Shown piece by piece: positions 27,166 through 35,824 of a stretch of DNA of 64,000 nucleotides (its first letter is position 1; every line of letters starts with the position of its first letter). The stretch is taken from positions 1 to 64,000 of the forward strand of contig CADFJN010000001.1 of the NCBI GenBank assembly GCA_902834555.1, in the 5' to 3' direction. The notes under the pieces were generated by a model. The model saw only the letters and a program-made list of their open reading frames with translations. It was not told where the DNA came from and made no database searches. The position numbers were made by a program, and so were the translations under genes. Source of the stretch: Atopobiaceae bacterium. Lineage in GTDB: Bacteria; Actinomycetota; Coriobacteriia; Coriobacteriales; Atopobiaceae.

Positions 27166-30144
27166 CTACCGCTCGTGGGAGGAACGCCACATCTCGATGT
27201 ATGGACCAACGTTTGCTGTCTCAAGCGTGGTCACACTCTTAGACGGTAGCGACCCTGTGAACGCCCGGCCGTAGCGCTTCTGAACAACGCGCGAATCCGC
27301 AAGCACCAGCACGCCCCGATCGCTCGACGTGCGGATAAGGCGTCCCGCAGCCTGCTTTACCGAGATAACCGCCTCGGGCAGCGAGTAGTGCCACCATGCG
27401 CGGTCCTCGCGCAGGTCTCGCTCGCGCACGATGGGGTCGTTGGGGCTCGCAAACGGCAGCTTGGGGATGACCACGCACCTCAGCGTGTCACCGGTGGCAT
27501 CAAAACCCTCCCAGAACGAGCGCAGCGCGAGAAGCGACGTGCGCTTCTCTGCCAGGAACTGCTGGCGGAGGCGACGCGGAGAGGAACCGCGCTCCTGGCA
27601 CACCAAAGCGAGCCCCACCTTGGTCAGGCGTGGCTCTAGTGCAGAGTACACGCGCTCCATGTCTCGTCTGTTCGTGAACAACGTGAGAACCGAGCCATCC
27701 ATGGAACGATGCACGTTGTATAGAAGCTCGACAAGAGCATCCAGGTAGTTGCTCTCGTTTGGCGCGGGCATGTCCTTGGTTACAATGACCGACATGCTCT
27801 TATCGTAATCAAAGCTTGAATCAAGTCGCACGTCCTTGTGCATGCTTGCGGGCAGTCGGTCGAGACCCACCGCATGGTCAAAGTGAGAGAAGTCGTCCCT
27901 CACTGCCATGGTGGCAGAGGTGAACACCACGCTCTTCATCTCGGGCAGCCAGCTCTGGGCAAGGTCTGCCCCCACATCAAGCTTCTCGGCAAGGAGCTTC
28001 TCGGCTCCGATGCGCCGCTTGGAGCGGTACAGCTCTGCGGAGTATACGTACGTCTGATCCTCTCCGCTCAGGATGAGGCGCAGACTTTCGAGAAGCTCGG
28101 AGACAAAGCGGCCGGACTCGGTAAGGTCCGCGGCAAGCTGCGGCGCGACCTCGGCAAGCTTCTCCTCGGCCTCGCTCAAGTGCTTTGCCGCCTCGTCCAG
28201 GTGTGCCATGGCGGCCGTGCCGGACTCGGCAACGGCGCCCCACTGCGACGTTTCGCGGACCTTCTCGTCAATCCAGAGGGTCACCATGTCGTAGCCGCCG
28301 TCACCCCTGGCAAGCGATCCAAGCTCGTGCACAGCCATGAAGAGGTCTGCCGTAGACACGGCCGCACGCGAGACGGATGCCGCCGCCTTGGTGAGCAGCC
28401 CCTGCACGAGCGTCGCTCCCTCGAGCTTGGAGGCTGAGACGGACGTCATCACCGTGTGCAGCGCACCGCTCTTGGTGCCGTCAAGCAGCTCGAATGCCGC
28501 ACGCGCAGCGTCGCCGGAAACCTCGTGCGCCCACTGGCGCCGGGCCTCGCCCTCGAAGGAGTGGGCCTCGTCGACTACCCAGTGGCGAATGGGCGGCAGA
28601 ATCTTTCCCTCGGCGGCAACGTTACGAAGCAGCAACGAGTGGTTGGTCACCACCACGTCACCGCTGGCAGCACGGCGGCGCGCGCCATGGACCAAGCACT
28701 CGTTGGGGAAGTACGGGCAACGCGTGCGCAGGCACTCGTTGGGAGTGGTCGTGAGCATCTGTCGCGGCACGTACCGCCAGCGAATTCCCAGCGCGTCCAG
28801 ATCGCCGTCAGGAGACTGGCAGGCAAACGCATACGTCACGGCAATGGCCGTAAGCATGTCGCCCGCGATGGCGTTGTCCGAGCGACCGTCGTTGCGTGCC
28901 AGCTCAAGCGGCAGGTCCTCCACGGCGGCACGGTCGAGCCTATGCAGGCACGGGTAGTGCTCGTAGCCCTTCAGGCTGTGGAAGGTGAGGCCCTTTGGCA
29001 GCGCATGGGCAAGTGCCGGCAGCTCGTGGGAGACAAGCTGGTCGGTAAGGGCGTTGGTCTTTGTCGCAATGCCTACGGTCACGTTGTTGCGCTGGGCAAA
29101 GAGGACCTCTGGCAGCAGGTAGGCAATGGACTTTCCAACACCCGTACCCGCCTCTATTGTCCGGTGTGTCGAGGTGGCAAGCGCGTCTCGTACCTCAAGC
29201 GCCATCGAGACCTGCTCTTGGCGAGCCTCGTAGTTCTCGTACATGCGCCCGACCACGCCGTCCGGCGTGAACTCGTCCCGTATTACCTCGGGAGCAGGCG
29301 CGACAAGCGCCTCGTCGCTCTCGGCGGCATCCGTGCAAGGATGTGTCTCCTCGCGGGAGACAAGCCCGTGACGCAGTGCCTTGAGTGAGAAAGGCTCAGG
29401 GCCCCTCTCTGCGGCAAGGTGCGCGATGACGGGCCTAAAGGGCCACTCCACCTGGGGATGCATCTCGGAGAGCTTGCCCAGGAGTCCCGCCGGCAGGTCA
29501 GAGAGCCCAAGCAGGATGATGCGCCACATGCCACAGAGCGCGTCAACGTCGTCACCGGCGCGGTGCGTGACCGCGTCGCAGCCAAACGCCTCTGCCATAT
29601 CAGAGAGCCGGTGGGACGAGAGGCGCGGAAGCGCAATGCGCGAGAGCGCAAGCGTGTCAATCCACGTGTCCGAAACCTCCGCGCCTCCGCGCACGCTCTC
29701 GATGAAGGTGCGGTCGAAGGTCGCATTGTGTGCCAACACAGGGGAGCCGCCCACAAAGTCCGCCAGGGCACTCACGGCCTCTTCGGGGCTGGGCGCTCCC
29801 GCAACGTCTACATCGCGTATGCCCGTAAGGCGCTGGATCTCTGGCGGAATCGGCCTGCCGGGATCGACATAGGTCTCAAAGCGGTCGACCGCCTCGCGGC
29901 CAGAGAGCCGCGCGGCGGATATCTCAATAAGCTCGCAGTCTTTGAACGAGAGGCCTGTAGTCTCCGTGTCGAGCACCACGATGTCCTCTTCGAGCAGGTC
30001 AAACCCATGGGTTTGCGCCCGCTCGGCAAGGCTTAGGTAGTTGGCACGAATGTCCTCGGGCGTTCCAGGAAGAAGCAGCCGCTCAAGGGCGGCTGCAGCT
30101 CGTTCCGTGTTCTTGTCTCGCTCGCCAGCACCGGCAAGTGCCAT
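27166..30144 (-). CDS. dinG: DnaQ exonuclease-DinG helicase fusion
   Basis: 992 residues. The N-terminus is a DEDD 3'-5' exonuclease: VLDTETTG with Asp59, HNATFDR, and HRAGDDVDA. The remainder is an XPD-like superfamily 2 helicase: Walker A EAGTGVGKS, DEAH box VVDEAHS, four cysteines expected for an Fe-S cluster around ACQS/CLRTRCPYFPNEC, and C-terminal ALRSFWEGFDATGD and QAAGRLIRTSSDRG. This fused form is common in Firmicutes and Coriobacteriia. The start at 30144 has GGAGG 6 nt upstream. It begins 1 nt after the ddl stop, so they form one operon. Confidence 0.92.
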   Translation of the reverse strand: MALAGAGERDKNTERAAAALERLLLPGTPEDIRANYLSLAERAQTHGFDLLEEDIVVLDTETTGLSFKDCELIEISAARLSGREAVDRFETYVDPGRPIPPEIQRLTGIRDVDVAGAPSPEEAVSALADFVGGSPVLAHNATFDRTFIESVRGGAEVSDTWIDTLALSRIALPRLSSHRLSDMAEAFGCDAVTHRAGDDVDALCGMWRIILLGLSDLPAGLLGKLSEMHPQVEWPFRPVIAHLAAERGPEPFSLKALRHGLVSREETHPCTDAAESDEALVAPAPEVIRDEFTPDGVVGRMYENYEARQEQVSMALEVRDALATSTHRTIEAGTGVGKSIAYLLPEVLFAQRNNVTVGIATKTNALTDQLVSHELPALAHALPKGLTFHSLKGYEHYPCLHRLDRAAVEDLPLELARNDGRSDNAIAGDMLTAIAVTYAFACQSPDGDLDALGIRWRYVPRQMLTTTPNECLRTRCPYFPNECLVHGARRRAASGDVVVTNHSLLLRNVAAEGKILPPIRHWVVDEAHSFEGEARRQWAHEVSGDAARAAFELLDGTKSGALHTVMTSVSASKLEGATLVQGLLTKAAASVSRAAVSTADLFMAVHELGSLARGDGGYDMVTLWIDEKVRETSQWGAVAESGTAAMAHLDEAAKHLSEAEEKLAEVAPQLAADLTESGRFVSELLESLRLILSGEDQTYVYSAELYRSKRRIGAEKLLAEKLDVGADLAQSWLPEMKSVVFTSATMAVRDDFSHFDHAVGLDRLPASMHKDVRLDSSFDYDKSMSVIVTKDMPAPNESNYLDALVELLYNVHRSMDGSVLTLFTNRRDMERVYSALEPRLTKVGLALVCQERGSSPRRLRQQFLAEKRTSLLALRSFWEGFDATGDTLRCVVIPKLPFASPNDPIVRERDLREDRAWWHYSLPEAVISVKQAAGRLIRTSSDRGVLVLADSRVVQKRYGRAFTGSLPSKSVTTLETANVGPYIEMWRSSHER

Positions 30145-30145
30145 G

Positions 30146-31117
30146 CTATGCCTCCGACTTCCCATGGGCCTCAAGCGCATACTCCACGAACTTCTTGCAG
30201 AGCTCGGGGAACTCGATGCCACCGTGGCGGGCGGAATCGGGCAGGAGGCTGTTCTCGGTCATGCCAGGAATGGTGTTGGTCTCGAGAATCACTGGAGTGC
30301 CGTCCTCGCGCACAATGAAGTCGCTGCGCGAGGCGCCCAGGCAGCCAAGGGCACGGTGGGCACGAACAGCCAGCTCCTGGGCACGGGCATAGACGCCAGC
30401 CTCCAGGCGAGCGGGAATCACATGGTGCATTGACGAGGGCTCGTACTTCACCTTGAGGTTATAGAACTCCGCACCGGTCACAATCTCGACAATGGGCAGA
30501 GCCTTGGGGTCATCATTGCCAATCACGGGAACGGTAATCTCAGTGCCGGTGACGCACTCCTCGATGAGAGCACGATCTCCGCCGGCCGAGGCCCGCTCGA
30601 CGGCCTCGCGAAGCTGAGAAGCGCTGGCCACGCGCGTAACGCCGAAGCTCGAGCCGTTGGCTGCCGGCTTCACAAAGAGTGGCAGGCCAAGCTCGTCCAC
30701 GATGCGGTCGATGTCATCGTCCGTAAGCTCTGTGCCCGCCGCAACGTCGGTTCCGCGCGGCGTGGGGATACCAGCCTGGCGGTAGAGGGTCTTGGCAATC
30801 TCCTTCTCGGTACTCACGGCGCTTCCAAGAACGCCCGAGAAGGTGTAGGGCATATGCAGAATCTCGAGAAGACCCTGGATGCATCCATCCTCGCCGTAGT
30901 GTCCGTGCATGGCGACAAAGGCCACGTCGTAACCGCCGGCAACAAGCTTAAACACAAACTCGCCGTCTGCAGCATCGAGCAGGTCAACGCCCTTGAAGCC
31001 CGCCTCGGTGAGCGCCTTCTGGCACGCGCGCCCAGAGTCCAGGGAAATTTCCTTCTCGTCAGACCAGCCGCCGGCGATAACGACAACCTTGAGGCCCAAC
31101 ACGTCCTGACTTGTCAT
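30146..31117 (-). CDS. ddl: D-alanine--D-alanine ligase
   Basis: 323-residue ATP-grasp enzyme that makes the D-Ala-D-Ala dipeptide of peptidoglycan. Visible motifs are MHGHYGEDGCIQGLLE, LPLFVKPAANGSSFGV, LGCLGASRSDFI and ILETNTIPGMTENSLLP. The start at 31117 has GGGAGAG upstream. The N-terminal G-W-S-D-E-K-E-I-S-L loop and overall length are normal. It is immediately upstream of dinG and divergent from rlmN across about 108 bp. Confidence 0.95.
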   Translation of the reverse strand: MTSQDVLGLKVVVIAGGWSDEKEISLDSGRACQKALTEAGFKGVDLLDAADGEFVFKLVAGGYDVAFVAMHGHYGEDGCIQGLLEILHMPYTFSGVLGSAVSTEKEIAKTLYRQAGIPTPRGTDVAAGTELTDDDIDRIVDELGLPLFVKPAANGSSFGVTRVASASQLREAVERASAGGDRALIEECVTGTEITVPVIGNDDPKALPIVEIVTGAEFYNLKVKYEPSSMHHVIPARLEAGVYARAQELAVRAHRALGCLGASRSDFIVREDGTPVILETNTIPGMTENSLLPDSARHGGIEFPELCKKFVEYALEAHGKSEA

Positions 31118-31225
31118 GTGCTCTCCCTCGCATCTCTCCGCCGTGCGGTAGACTCAACTCACACGGAGACAGTAACCCAAAGAGGATACTCCACCACACC
31201 ATACGACAAGGGCAAGGGGCCAGAA

Positions 31226-32284
31226 ATGCAGACAGAAGACGTCAACCGAAACAACGAGAAGCTCGACCTAAGGAACTGCACGCACGGCCAGCTTGAGACC
31301 CTTCTCGCTGAGCTGGGCCAGCCCAAGTTCCGTGCAAAGCAGATTGAGGACTGGGTGTGGGTCAAGAATGCCTCCTCACTTGACCAGATGACCAACCTCT
31401 CCAAGGCGCTTCGCGCCCAACTCGCAGACTATGTCACCCTCGGTGGCGTCGAGGAGGTCGCGCGGCAGGTCTCTCAGGACGGCAGTCGCAAGTACCTGCT
31501 TCGCTTCCCAGATGGCGTGGCAGTGGAGTGCGTTGGCATGCCCTCAAAGAACCGGCTTGCCGTGTGCGTCTCTACGCAGGCGGGCTGCGCCATGGGCTGC
31601 GCCTTCTGCGCGACCGGCGCTTCGGGCCTTACCCGCTCACTGACGGCAGGCGAGATTTACGAACAGGTCATGCACGTTCGCGATGACTTCAACACCCGTG
31701 TCACCAGCGTCGTGATGATGGGGCAGGGCGAGCCCATGATGAACTATGACGCCACGCTCGCGGCACTGCGTCGTCTCAACTCTCCTGAGGGAGCGGGCAT
31801 CGGTGCGCGCCACCTTACGGTTTCCACGTGTGGCGTCATCCCCATGATCAAGCGGTTTGCCAACGAGCCTGAGCAGTTCACCCTCGCCGTCTCGCTCCAC
31901 TCTGCCAATCAGAGCACACGCAACATTCTTATGCCTGGCGTCAAGAAGTACTCCCTCATCCACCTCTATGACGTAATGGGTGAGTATGTGGACAAGACCG
32001 GCCGCCGTCCTACCTACGAGTACGCGCTCATTCAGGGTGTCAATGACAACGAGGACGAGCTTGGGGCCCTGTGCGACTTCTGTCGCGGCACCCTGGCACA
32101 CGTCAACATCATCCAACTTAATGAGGTCCCCGGTTCTAAGCTCAAGCCCGCAAGCCCCGAGCGCGCCCAGGAGTTTGTTGCTCGTCTGGCTTCCGTTGGC
32201 GTCGAGGCTACCATCAGAAACTCCCGAGGTGCAGACATTGACACTGCATGTGGCCAGCTAAGGCAGCGCATGCAGGAGCTATAA
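31226..32284 (+). CDS. rlmN: 23S rRNA (adenine2503-C2)-methyltransferase
   Basis: 352-residue radical-SAM enzyme that methylates A2503 of 23S rRNA and A37 of some tRNAs. The CxxxCxxC cluster motif CAMGCAFC is present, with MGQGEPMMNYD, LAVSLHSAN and the catalytic C-terminal cysteine in DIDTACGQL. The start at 31226 is preceded by AAGGGG. The open frame upstream lies over ddl and is not used. A strong hairpin follows the stop. Confidence 0.95.
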   Translation: MQTEDVNRNNEKLDLRNCTHGQLETLLAELGQPKFRAKQIEDWVWVKNASSLDQMTNLSKALRAQLADYVTLGGVEEVARQVSQDGSRKYLLRFPDGVAVECVGMPSKNRLAVCVSTQAGCAMGCAFCATGASGLTRSLTAGEIYEQVMHVRDDFNTRVTSVVMMGQGEPMMNYDATLAALRRLNSPEGAGIGARHLTVSTCGVIPMIKRFANEPEQFTLAVSLHSANQSTRNILMPGVKKYSLIHLYDVMGEYVDKTGRRPTYEYALIQGVNDNEDELGALCDFCRGTLAHVNIIQLNEVPGSKLKPASPERAQEFVARLASVGVEATIRNSRGADIDTACGQLRQRMQEL

Positions 32285-32305
32285 GCTGTTTAGCGCTTTA
32301 CTTGA

Positions 32306-32340
32306 AGGGGAGGTGGTCACTCATGGTGATCGCCTCCCCT
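32306..32340 (+). terminator. Terminator hairpin after rlmN
   Basis: AGGGGAGG...CCTCCCCT stem of about 15 bp with two mismatches, 20 nt after the rlmN stop. The following sequence is AT-rich but not a pure T-run. Confidence 0.65.
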
Positions 32341-32345
32341 ATATT

Positions 32346-32359
32346 AGAACAAATGTTCT
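32346..32359. promoter_or_regulatory. AGAAC-AAAT-GTTCT dyad
   Basis: Same AGAAC-N4-GTTCT pattern as the site at 12189-12202, resembling a Gram-positive LexA box. It lies between convergent genes, so a promoter role is unlikely. Confidence 0.2.
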
Positions 32360-32392
32360 TAATTTTATCTTCTTACCGCTTCAGCAGATTCC

Positions 32393-32638
32393 CTAGTATC
32401 CAAGGTCTTTCCATTGCTGCATGGTTGTCTGGACGTTAGGTAGAGGTCCATCGTCTGGCATAACGTCACCTCTCACCGAGTTAATAACCTCGTTTATGCG
32501 CTCGTAGGAAATCTTAACCGTTTCCACCATCTTCTTAATATTCTGCTTGGCCTCGTCGGAGAGTACCTCTTTGTAGACCACATAGCCAACACCAGCAGCA
32601 GTCGCGATGACAACCGCACTGCGAAGGAGCTTCTTCAT
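32393..32638 (-). CDS. Small YtxH-like membrane-anchored protein
   Basis: 81 residues: a basic start (MKKLLR), one hydrophobic helix at about 7-23 containing GVGYVVYKE, then a charged helical region and a short Pro/Asp-rich tail. This pattern recalls YtxH-type proteins of unknown function. AGGAG precedes the ATG. It follows parB by 8 nt and is probably the last gene of the parA-parB operon. A link to chromosome segregation is suggested only by position. Confidence 0.75.
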   Translation of the reverse strand: MKKLLRSAVVIATAAGVGYVVYKEVLSDEAKQNIKKMVETVKISYERINEVINSVRGDVMPDDGPLPNVQTTMQQWKDLGY

Positions 32639-32646
32639 TCCTACTC

Positions 32647-33501
32647 CTAGTCCCTCGTGAGAAGGTCAACAAGGTGGGCGAGTGCTTCCTCGTCCTCAAA
32701 CTCAATCTCCACCTTGTTCCTTCCTCGGACGGTCTTAACCTTCACGTTGGTATCCAGTGCTAGCCTCATCTGTCTTGCCGCACGCTTGAAGGACTGGGGT
32801 ACAGGCTGGCGATGAACTGGCTCAGCCTGACTGTTGTCAGAAAACAATGGAGCAAGGGTTTCTGTCTGTCGTACCGACAAACCCTGAGTAACGACTTTCT
32901 CTGCAAGAAGAATCCGTCCCTCCTCAGAGGGGACAGCGAGGATTGCTCGCGCGTGCCCAGCGGTCAGCTTGCCCTCACTCATAAGCTGCTGGACTTCGTC
33001 AGGAAGGTCAAGCAGTCGAAGTGTATTAGTTATCGCAGACCTCGACTTTGAGACGAGACGGGCTACCTCTTCCTGGGTGAGCCCATTATTCTCAAGCAAC
33101 TGTTTGTATCCCAGTGCCTCCTCAATAGGGTTGAGGTCTGAGCGCTGGAGGTTCTCGATAAGTGCGAGTTTGAATACGTCCTCATCACTAATGTCTCTGA
33201 TGATGACAGGCACCTCATCTAGACCTGCAAGTTTTGCTGCCTGGTAGCGACGCTCGCCTGCAACTATCTCGTAGGTTGTTCCTTTTTTCCGCACGATAAT
33301 GGGCTGAAGTATGCCATTCTGCTTGATGGAATCGGCAAGCTCAGCAAGCTCATCAGGATTGAAGTTCTTTCGTGGCTGCCCTTTGTTTGGCTTGATCTTG
33401 CTAATTGGCAACGTTGAATCTGCAGCTGGAGCGCCTACTTCTGCATTTGCTTCGCCCATCAGTGATTCTAGTCCCTTGCCCAGTCCTGATTTCTTAGCCA
33501 C
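32647..33501 (-). CDS. parB: Chromosome-partitioning protein ParB
   Basis: 284-residue ParB/Spo0J. The N-terminal CTPase motifs GERRYQAAKLAGLDEVP and ENLQRSDLNPIEEA are present, followed by the HTH region (TQEEVARLVSKSRSAITNTLRLL) that reads parS, and a C-terminal dimerisation domain. The N-terminus KKSGLGKGLESLMGE is the usual ParA-contact peptide. Its start overlaps the parA stop by 8 nt. Six parS sites lie about 1 kb upstream, so ParB loading and autoregulation near the origin are expected. Confidence 0.96.
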   Translation of the reverse strand: MAKKSGLGKGLESLMGEANAEVGAPAADSTLPISKIKPNKGQPRKNFNPDELAELADSIKQNGILQPIIVRKKGTTYEIVAGERRYQAAKLAGLDEVPVIIRDISDEDVFKLALIENLQRSDLNPIEEALGYKQLLENNGLTQEEVARLVSKSRSAITNTLRLLDLPDEVQQLMSEGKLTAGHARAILAVPSEEGRILLAEKVVTQGLSVRQTETLAPLFSDNSQAEPVHRQPVPQSFKRAARQMRLALDTNVKVKTVRGRNKVEIEFEDEEALAHLVDLLTRD

Positions 33502-34294
33502 GACGAATCACTTCCTTAGCAAGTTTTGTATAGGCAGACGCGCCCTTGCTCACTCGCGCATACATTGTTACCGGCAAACCATGGCTTGGCGCTTCAGCGA
33601 TTTTGACATTGCGAGGTATGTAGGTCTTAAAGATTTGTTGCCCAAAATAGTTCTCGCACTCTTCTACCACCTGGTGAGAGAGCGTTGTGCGTGTGTCATA
33701 CATTGTCATGATGACACCAAATATCGAGAGAGAAGGATTAAGACGACTCTTAACCATTTTCATTGATTCAATGAGCTTTGTGACTCCCTCTAGGGCGTAA
33801 TACTCGCACTGGATAGGAATCAGCAATTGATCTGATGCAACAAGTGCATTGATTGTAAGCAATCCTAGCGATGGTGGGCAGTCGATAAAGACGTAGTCAA
33901 AGTTCTCTTTTATCTTTTCGACAACGTTTTTGAGAATGCTTTCGCGAGCCATTGCTGATACGAGCTCTATTTCTGCACCAGCAAGTTGAATCGTCGCAGG
34001 TGCTACAAAGACCCTGTCCTCAACTGTATCGACAATTACATCCTCAATTGGGAAATCTTGGAGCAAGACATCATACATATCGTGCTCAAGATCCTCCTTC
34101 TCGATGCCATATCCACTTGTTGTGTTCCCCTGAGGGTCCAAATCGATGACAAGTACCTTCTTCTTAGCCTCTCCAAGCGCTGCAGAAAGGTTTATCGCCG
34201 TCGTTGATTTTCCAACGCCGCCCTTTTGGTTGATAATCGCTAAAACTTTCGGTTCTCTATTGGTAAATCCGCGTTTTACGTCTTGAAAGCCCAC
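33494..34294 (-). CDS. parA: Chromosome-partitioning ATPase ParA/Soj
   Basis: 266-residue Walker-type ATPase that forms the DNA-bound gradient moving ParB-parS complexes. The deviant Walker A KGGVGKSTTAINLS is near residue 20, with DLDPQGNTT and VFIDCPPSLGLLT further on. The start is taken as GTG at 34294 because GGGGG lies 6 nt upstream; the frame extends back to a TTG at 34363 without a ribosome-binding site. The intergenic region ahead carries the parS cluster. Confidence 0.95.
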   Translation of the reverse strand: MGFQDVKRGFTNREPKVLAIINQKGGVGKSTTAINLSAALGEAKKKVLVIDLDPQGNTTSGYGIEKEDLEHDMYDVLLQDFPIEDVIVDTVEDRVFVAPATIQLAGAEIELVSAMARESILKNVVEKIKENFDYVFIDCPPSLGLLTINALVASDQLLIPIQCEYYALEGVTKLIESMKMVKSRLNPSLSIFGVIMTMYDTRTTLSHQVVEECENYFGQQIFKTYIPRNVKIAEAPSHGLPVTMYARVSKGASAYTKLAKEVIRRG

Positions 34295-34374
34295 GAATGA
34301 CCCCCAATTGCCGAGTATGTTTACGTCTAAACTGTGTTTGCTCACCAATGTGGTGTGTGACAATCATAGGATAT

Positions 34375-34390
34375 TGTTTCACGTGAAACT
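34375..34390. promoter_or_regulatory. parS: parS site 1 (15/16)
   Basis: TGTTTCACGTGAAACT, one mismatch to the bacterial parS consensus. It is about 80 bp ahead of the chosen parA start. Confidence 0.9.
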
Positions 34391-34443
34391 GCGACAATTT
34401 TTATCGAATCTGCTATGTTTTGTATTGTGCTTTTTCGAATTCG

Positions 34444-34459
34444 CTGTTTCACGTGAAAC
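34444..34459. promoter_or_regulatory. parS: parS site 2 (perfect)
   Basis: TGTTTCACGTGAAACA, an exact 16-bp parS palindrome extended by flanking CGC/GCG. Confidence 0.95.
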
Positions 34460-34505
34460 AGCGAATGACAATTTTGAGGATATCATCGTTTCTACGGTTT
34501 CCAGC

Positions 34506-34521
34506 CGTTTCACGTGAAACA
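34506..34521. promoter_or_regulatory. parS: parS site 3 (15/16)
   Basis: CGTTTCACGTGAAACA, one mismatch at the first base. Confidence 0.9.
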
Positions 34522-34610
34522 CTACAGGCTAATAGTTTTCATTTGAGCCCCTACACAGATTACGAATGTTTAATGCTTGAGATATATGACAAATATCACT
34601 AGCATCAAGC

Positions 34611-34626
34611 TGTTTCACGTGAATCA
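34611..34626. promoter_or_regulatory. parS: parS site 4 (15/16)
   Basis: TGTTTCACGTGAATCA, one mismatch in the right arm. Confidence 0.85.
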
Positions 34627-34704
34627 ATCACAATCTGTTACTATCGACGTTGATTCAATCAGACAAGTAGAACATTCAATTATTAATTAGACCTGCCAGG
34701 AAGC

Positions 34705-34720
34705 GGTTTCACGTGAAACG
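34705..34720. promoter_or_regulatory. parS: parS site 5 (14/16)
   Basis: GGTTTCACGTGAAACG, central 14 bp intact and both end bases changed. Identical to site 6. Confidence 0.85.
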
Positions 34721-34795
34721 GGCTATATCTCTTTCAGAAGACAATAGCCGCACTAAAGTTTTGGACCGTGAAGTTATGCACCAAATCAAGTGTCG

Positions 34796-34811
34796 GGTTT
34801 CACGTGAAACG
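34796..34811. promoter_or_regulatory. parS: parS site 6 (14/16)
   Basis: GGTTTCACGTGAAACG, identical to site 5. The last member of the cluster before rsmG. Confidence 0.85.
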
Positions 34812-34837
34812 ACGATGATCTGTCGTGTCATAGACTA

Positions 34838-34871
34838 GTGGCTCTCATCGAAGCAATTCGATGAGAGCCAC
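34838..34871 (-). terminator. 15-bp perfect hairpin after rsmG
   Basis: GTGGCTCTCATCGAA and its exact reverse complement around a 4-nt loop (GCAA on the plus strand), 49 nt beyond the rsmG stop. There is no T-tract, so it may be a transcript-end stabiliser or a weak terminator shielding the parS region. Confidence 0.5.
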
Positions 34872-34920
34872 AACAGCTACGTCGACGATGCTGAGAAGCA
34901 AATAGATACCTACGTGGGTC

Positions 34921-35676
34921 TTACTGAAGTCCAAGGGGATTCTTCTTTGCCATGCCATTCTGGCGAGGAAGCTTGATACGAGGGTTGCCAGTCTTTGTAT
35001 ATGCAAGAATAGTTCTATGTCCAAGGCCATGAGGGAGCTCATATTCAAATCGGCCTGATGCCTCAAGCCCACAAATCCTAGCGGCACGAGAAGCAGCTTG
35101 AATCTCTTCATCACTAGGGTTTCCCTTGCCAACAAGAAGGGTGCCATTCCTCCTCAAGCAAGGCGTAGCATATTCAATGAGAACATTCGTTTGGGCAACA
35201 GCTCGAGCAACAACAACATCAAATCGGGAGTGACAAAGTTCAGGAACTTCCTCCGCGCGAGCATGCAGAGACGAAACACGACCAGCGAGCCCCATTGCAT
35301 CAGTAAACTCTTCCACAGCATTGACCTTCTTACCGACAGAGTCAATGAGCGTACTCTGGCAACCACTCACAATTGTGAGAGGCAGCCCTGGATAGCCAGC
35401 TCCAGTACCAACATCTAATAGCTTCTCGTCTGGTCCCAATACTGTGGGCTTATGAGCAATAAACAACAGAGAGTCGATGATATGGAGGACGATAGCCTCA
35501 TGTTCGTTGGTGATCCTTGTGAGATTTATCCTTTTGTTCTTCTCAACTACGAGCTCTAGATGTTGAATTAGTAGCTCTGCCATTTCCGGGGTCACAGTAA
35601 TCAACGAAAGGTCAGCATCGGAGGTGAGAAGCTCAAACAGCTCTTCCTTAAGAACCTCATGGGAGTTTTGGTCCAT
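34921..35676 (-). CDS. rsmG: 16S rRNA (guanine527-N7)-methyltransferase
   Basis: 251-residue RsmG (GidB), which modifies G527 of 16S rRNA. The SAM motif LLDVGTGAGYPGLPL and the ARAVAQTNVLIEYATPCLRRNGTLL-type segments (two family blocks) are present. The start at 35676 is favoured because AAGGAG is 5 nt upstream; GTG at 35682 would overlap that site. It belongs to the conserved jag-rsmG-parA-parB order. Loss of this gene in other bacteria gives low-level streptomycin resistance. Confidence 0.94.
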   Translation of the reverse strand: MDQNSHEVLKEELFELLTSDADLSLITVTPEMAELLIQHLELVVEKNKRINLTRITNEHEAIVLHIIDSLLFIAHKPTVLGPDEKLLDVGTGAGYPGLPLTIVSGCQSTLIDSVGKKVNAVEEFTDAMGLAGRVSSLHARAEEVPELCHSRFDVVVARAVAQTNVLIEYATPCLRRNGTLLVGKGNPSDEEIQAASRAARICGLEASGRFEYELPHGLGHRTILAYTKTGNPRIKLPRQNGMAKKNPLGLQ

Positions 35677-35755
35677 CTTCACTCCTTATAGCAAGACATA
35701 CGATTCCATAGAGTGTTACATACTGCCAAAAACTCTCGAATCAAAAGATTTTGGC

Positions 35756-35789
35756 AAGAAAAAAGGGAGGGTGAGCATCTCACCCTCCC
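35756..35789 (-). terminator. Terminator of the rpmH-jag operon
   Basis: Perfect 11-bp stem GGGAGGGTGAG/CTCACCCTCCC with 3-nt loop, followed on the minus strand by TTTTTTCTT. It separates jag from rsmG. Confidence 0.92.
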
Positions 35790-35824
35790 AAACTGTAGCG
35801 CATGTAGAACCAATGAGAGATGGA

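Noticed and set aside
34321..34602. Short plus-strand frames across the parS cluster
   Set aside because: AT-rich non-coding DNA; no start signals; explained by the parS array.
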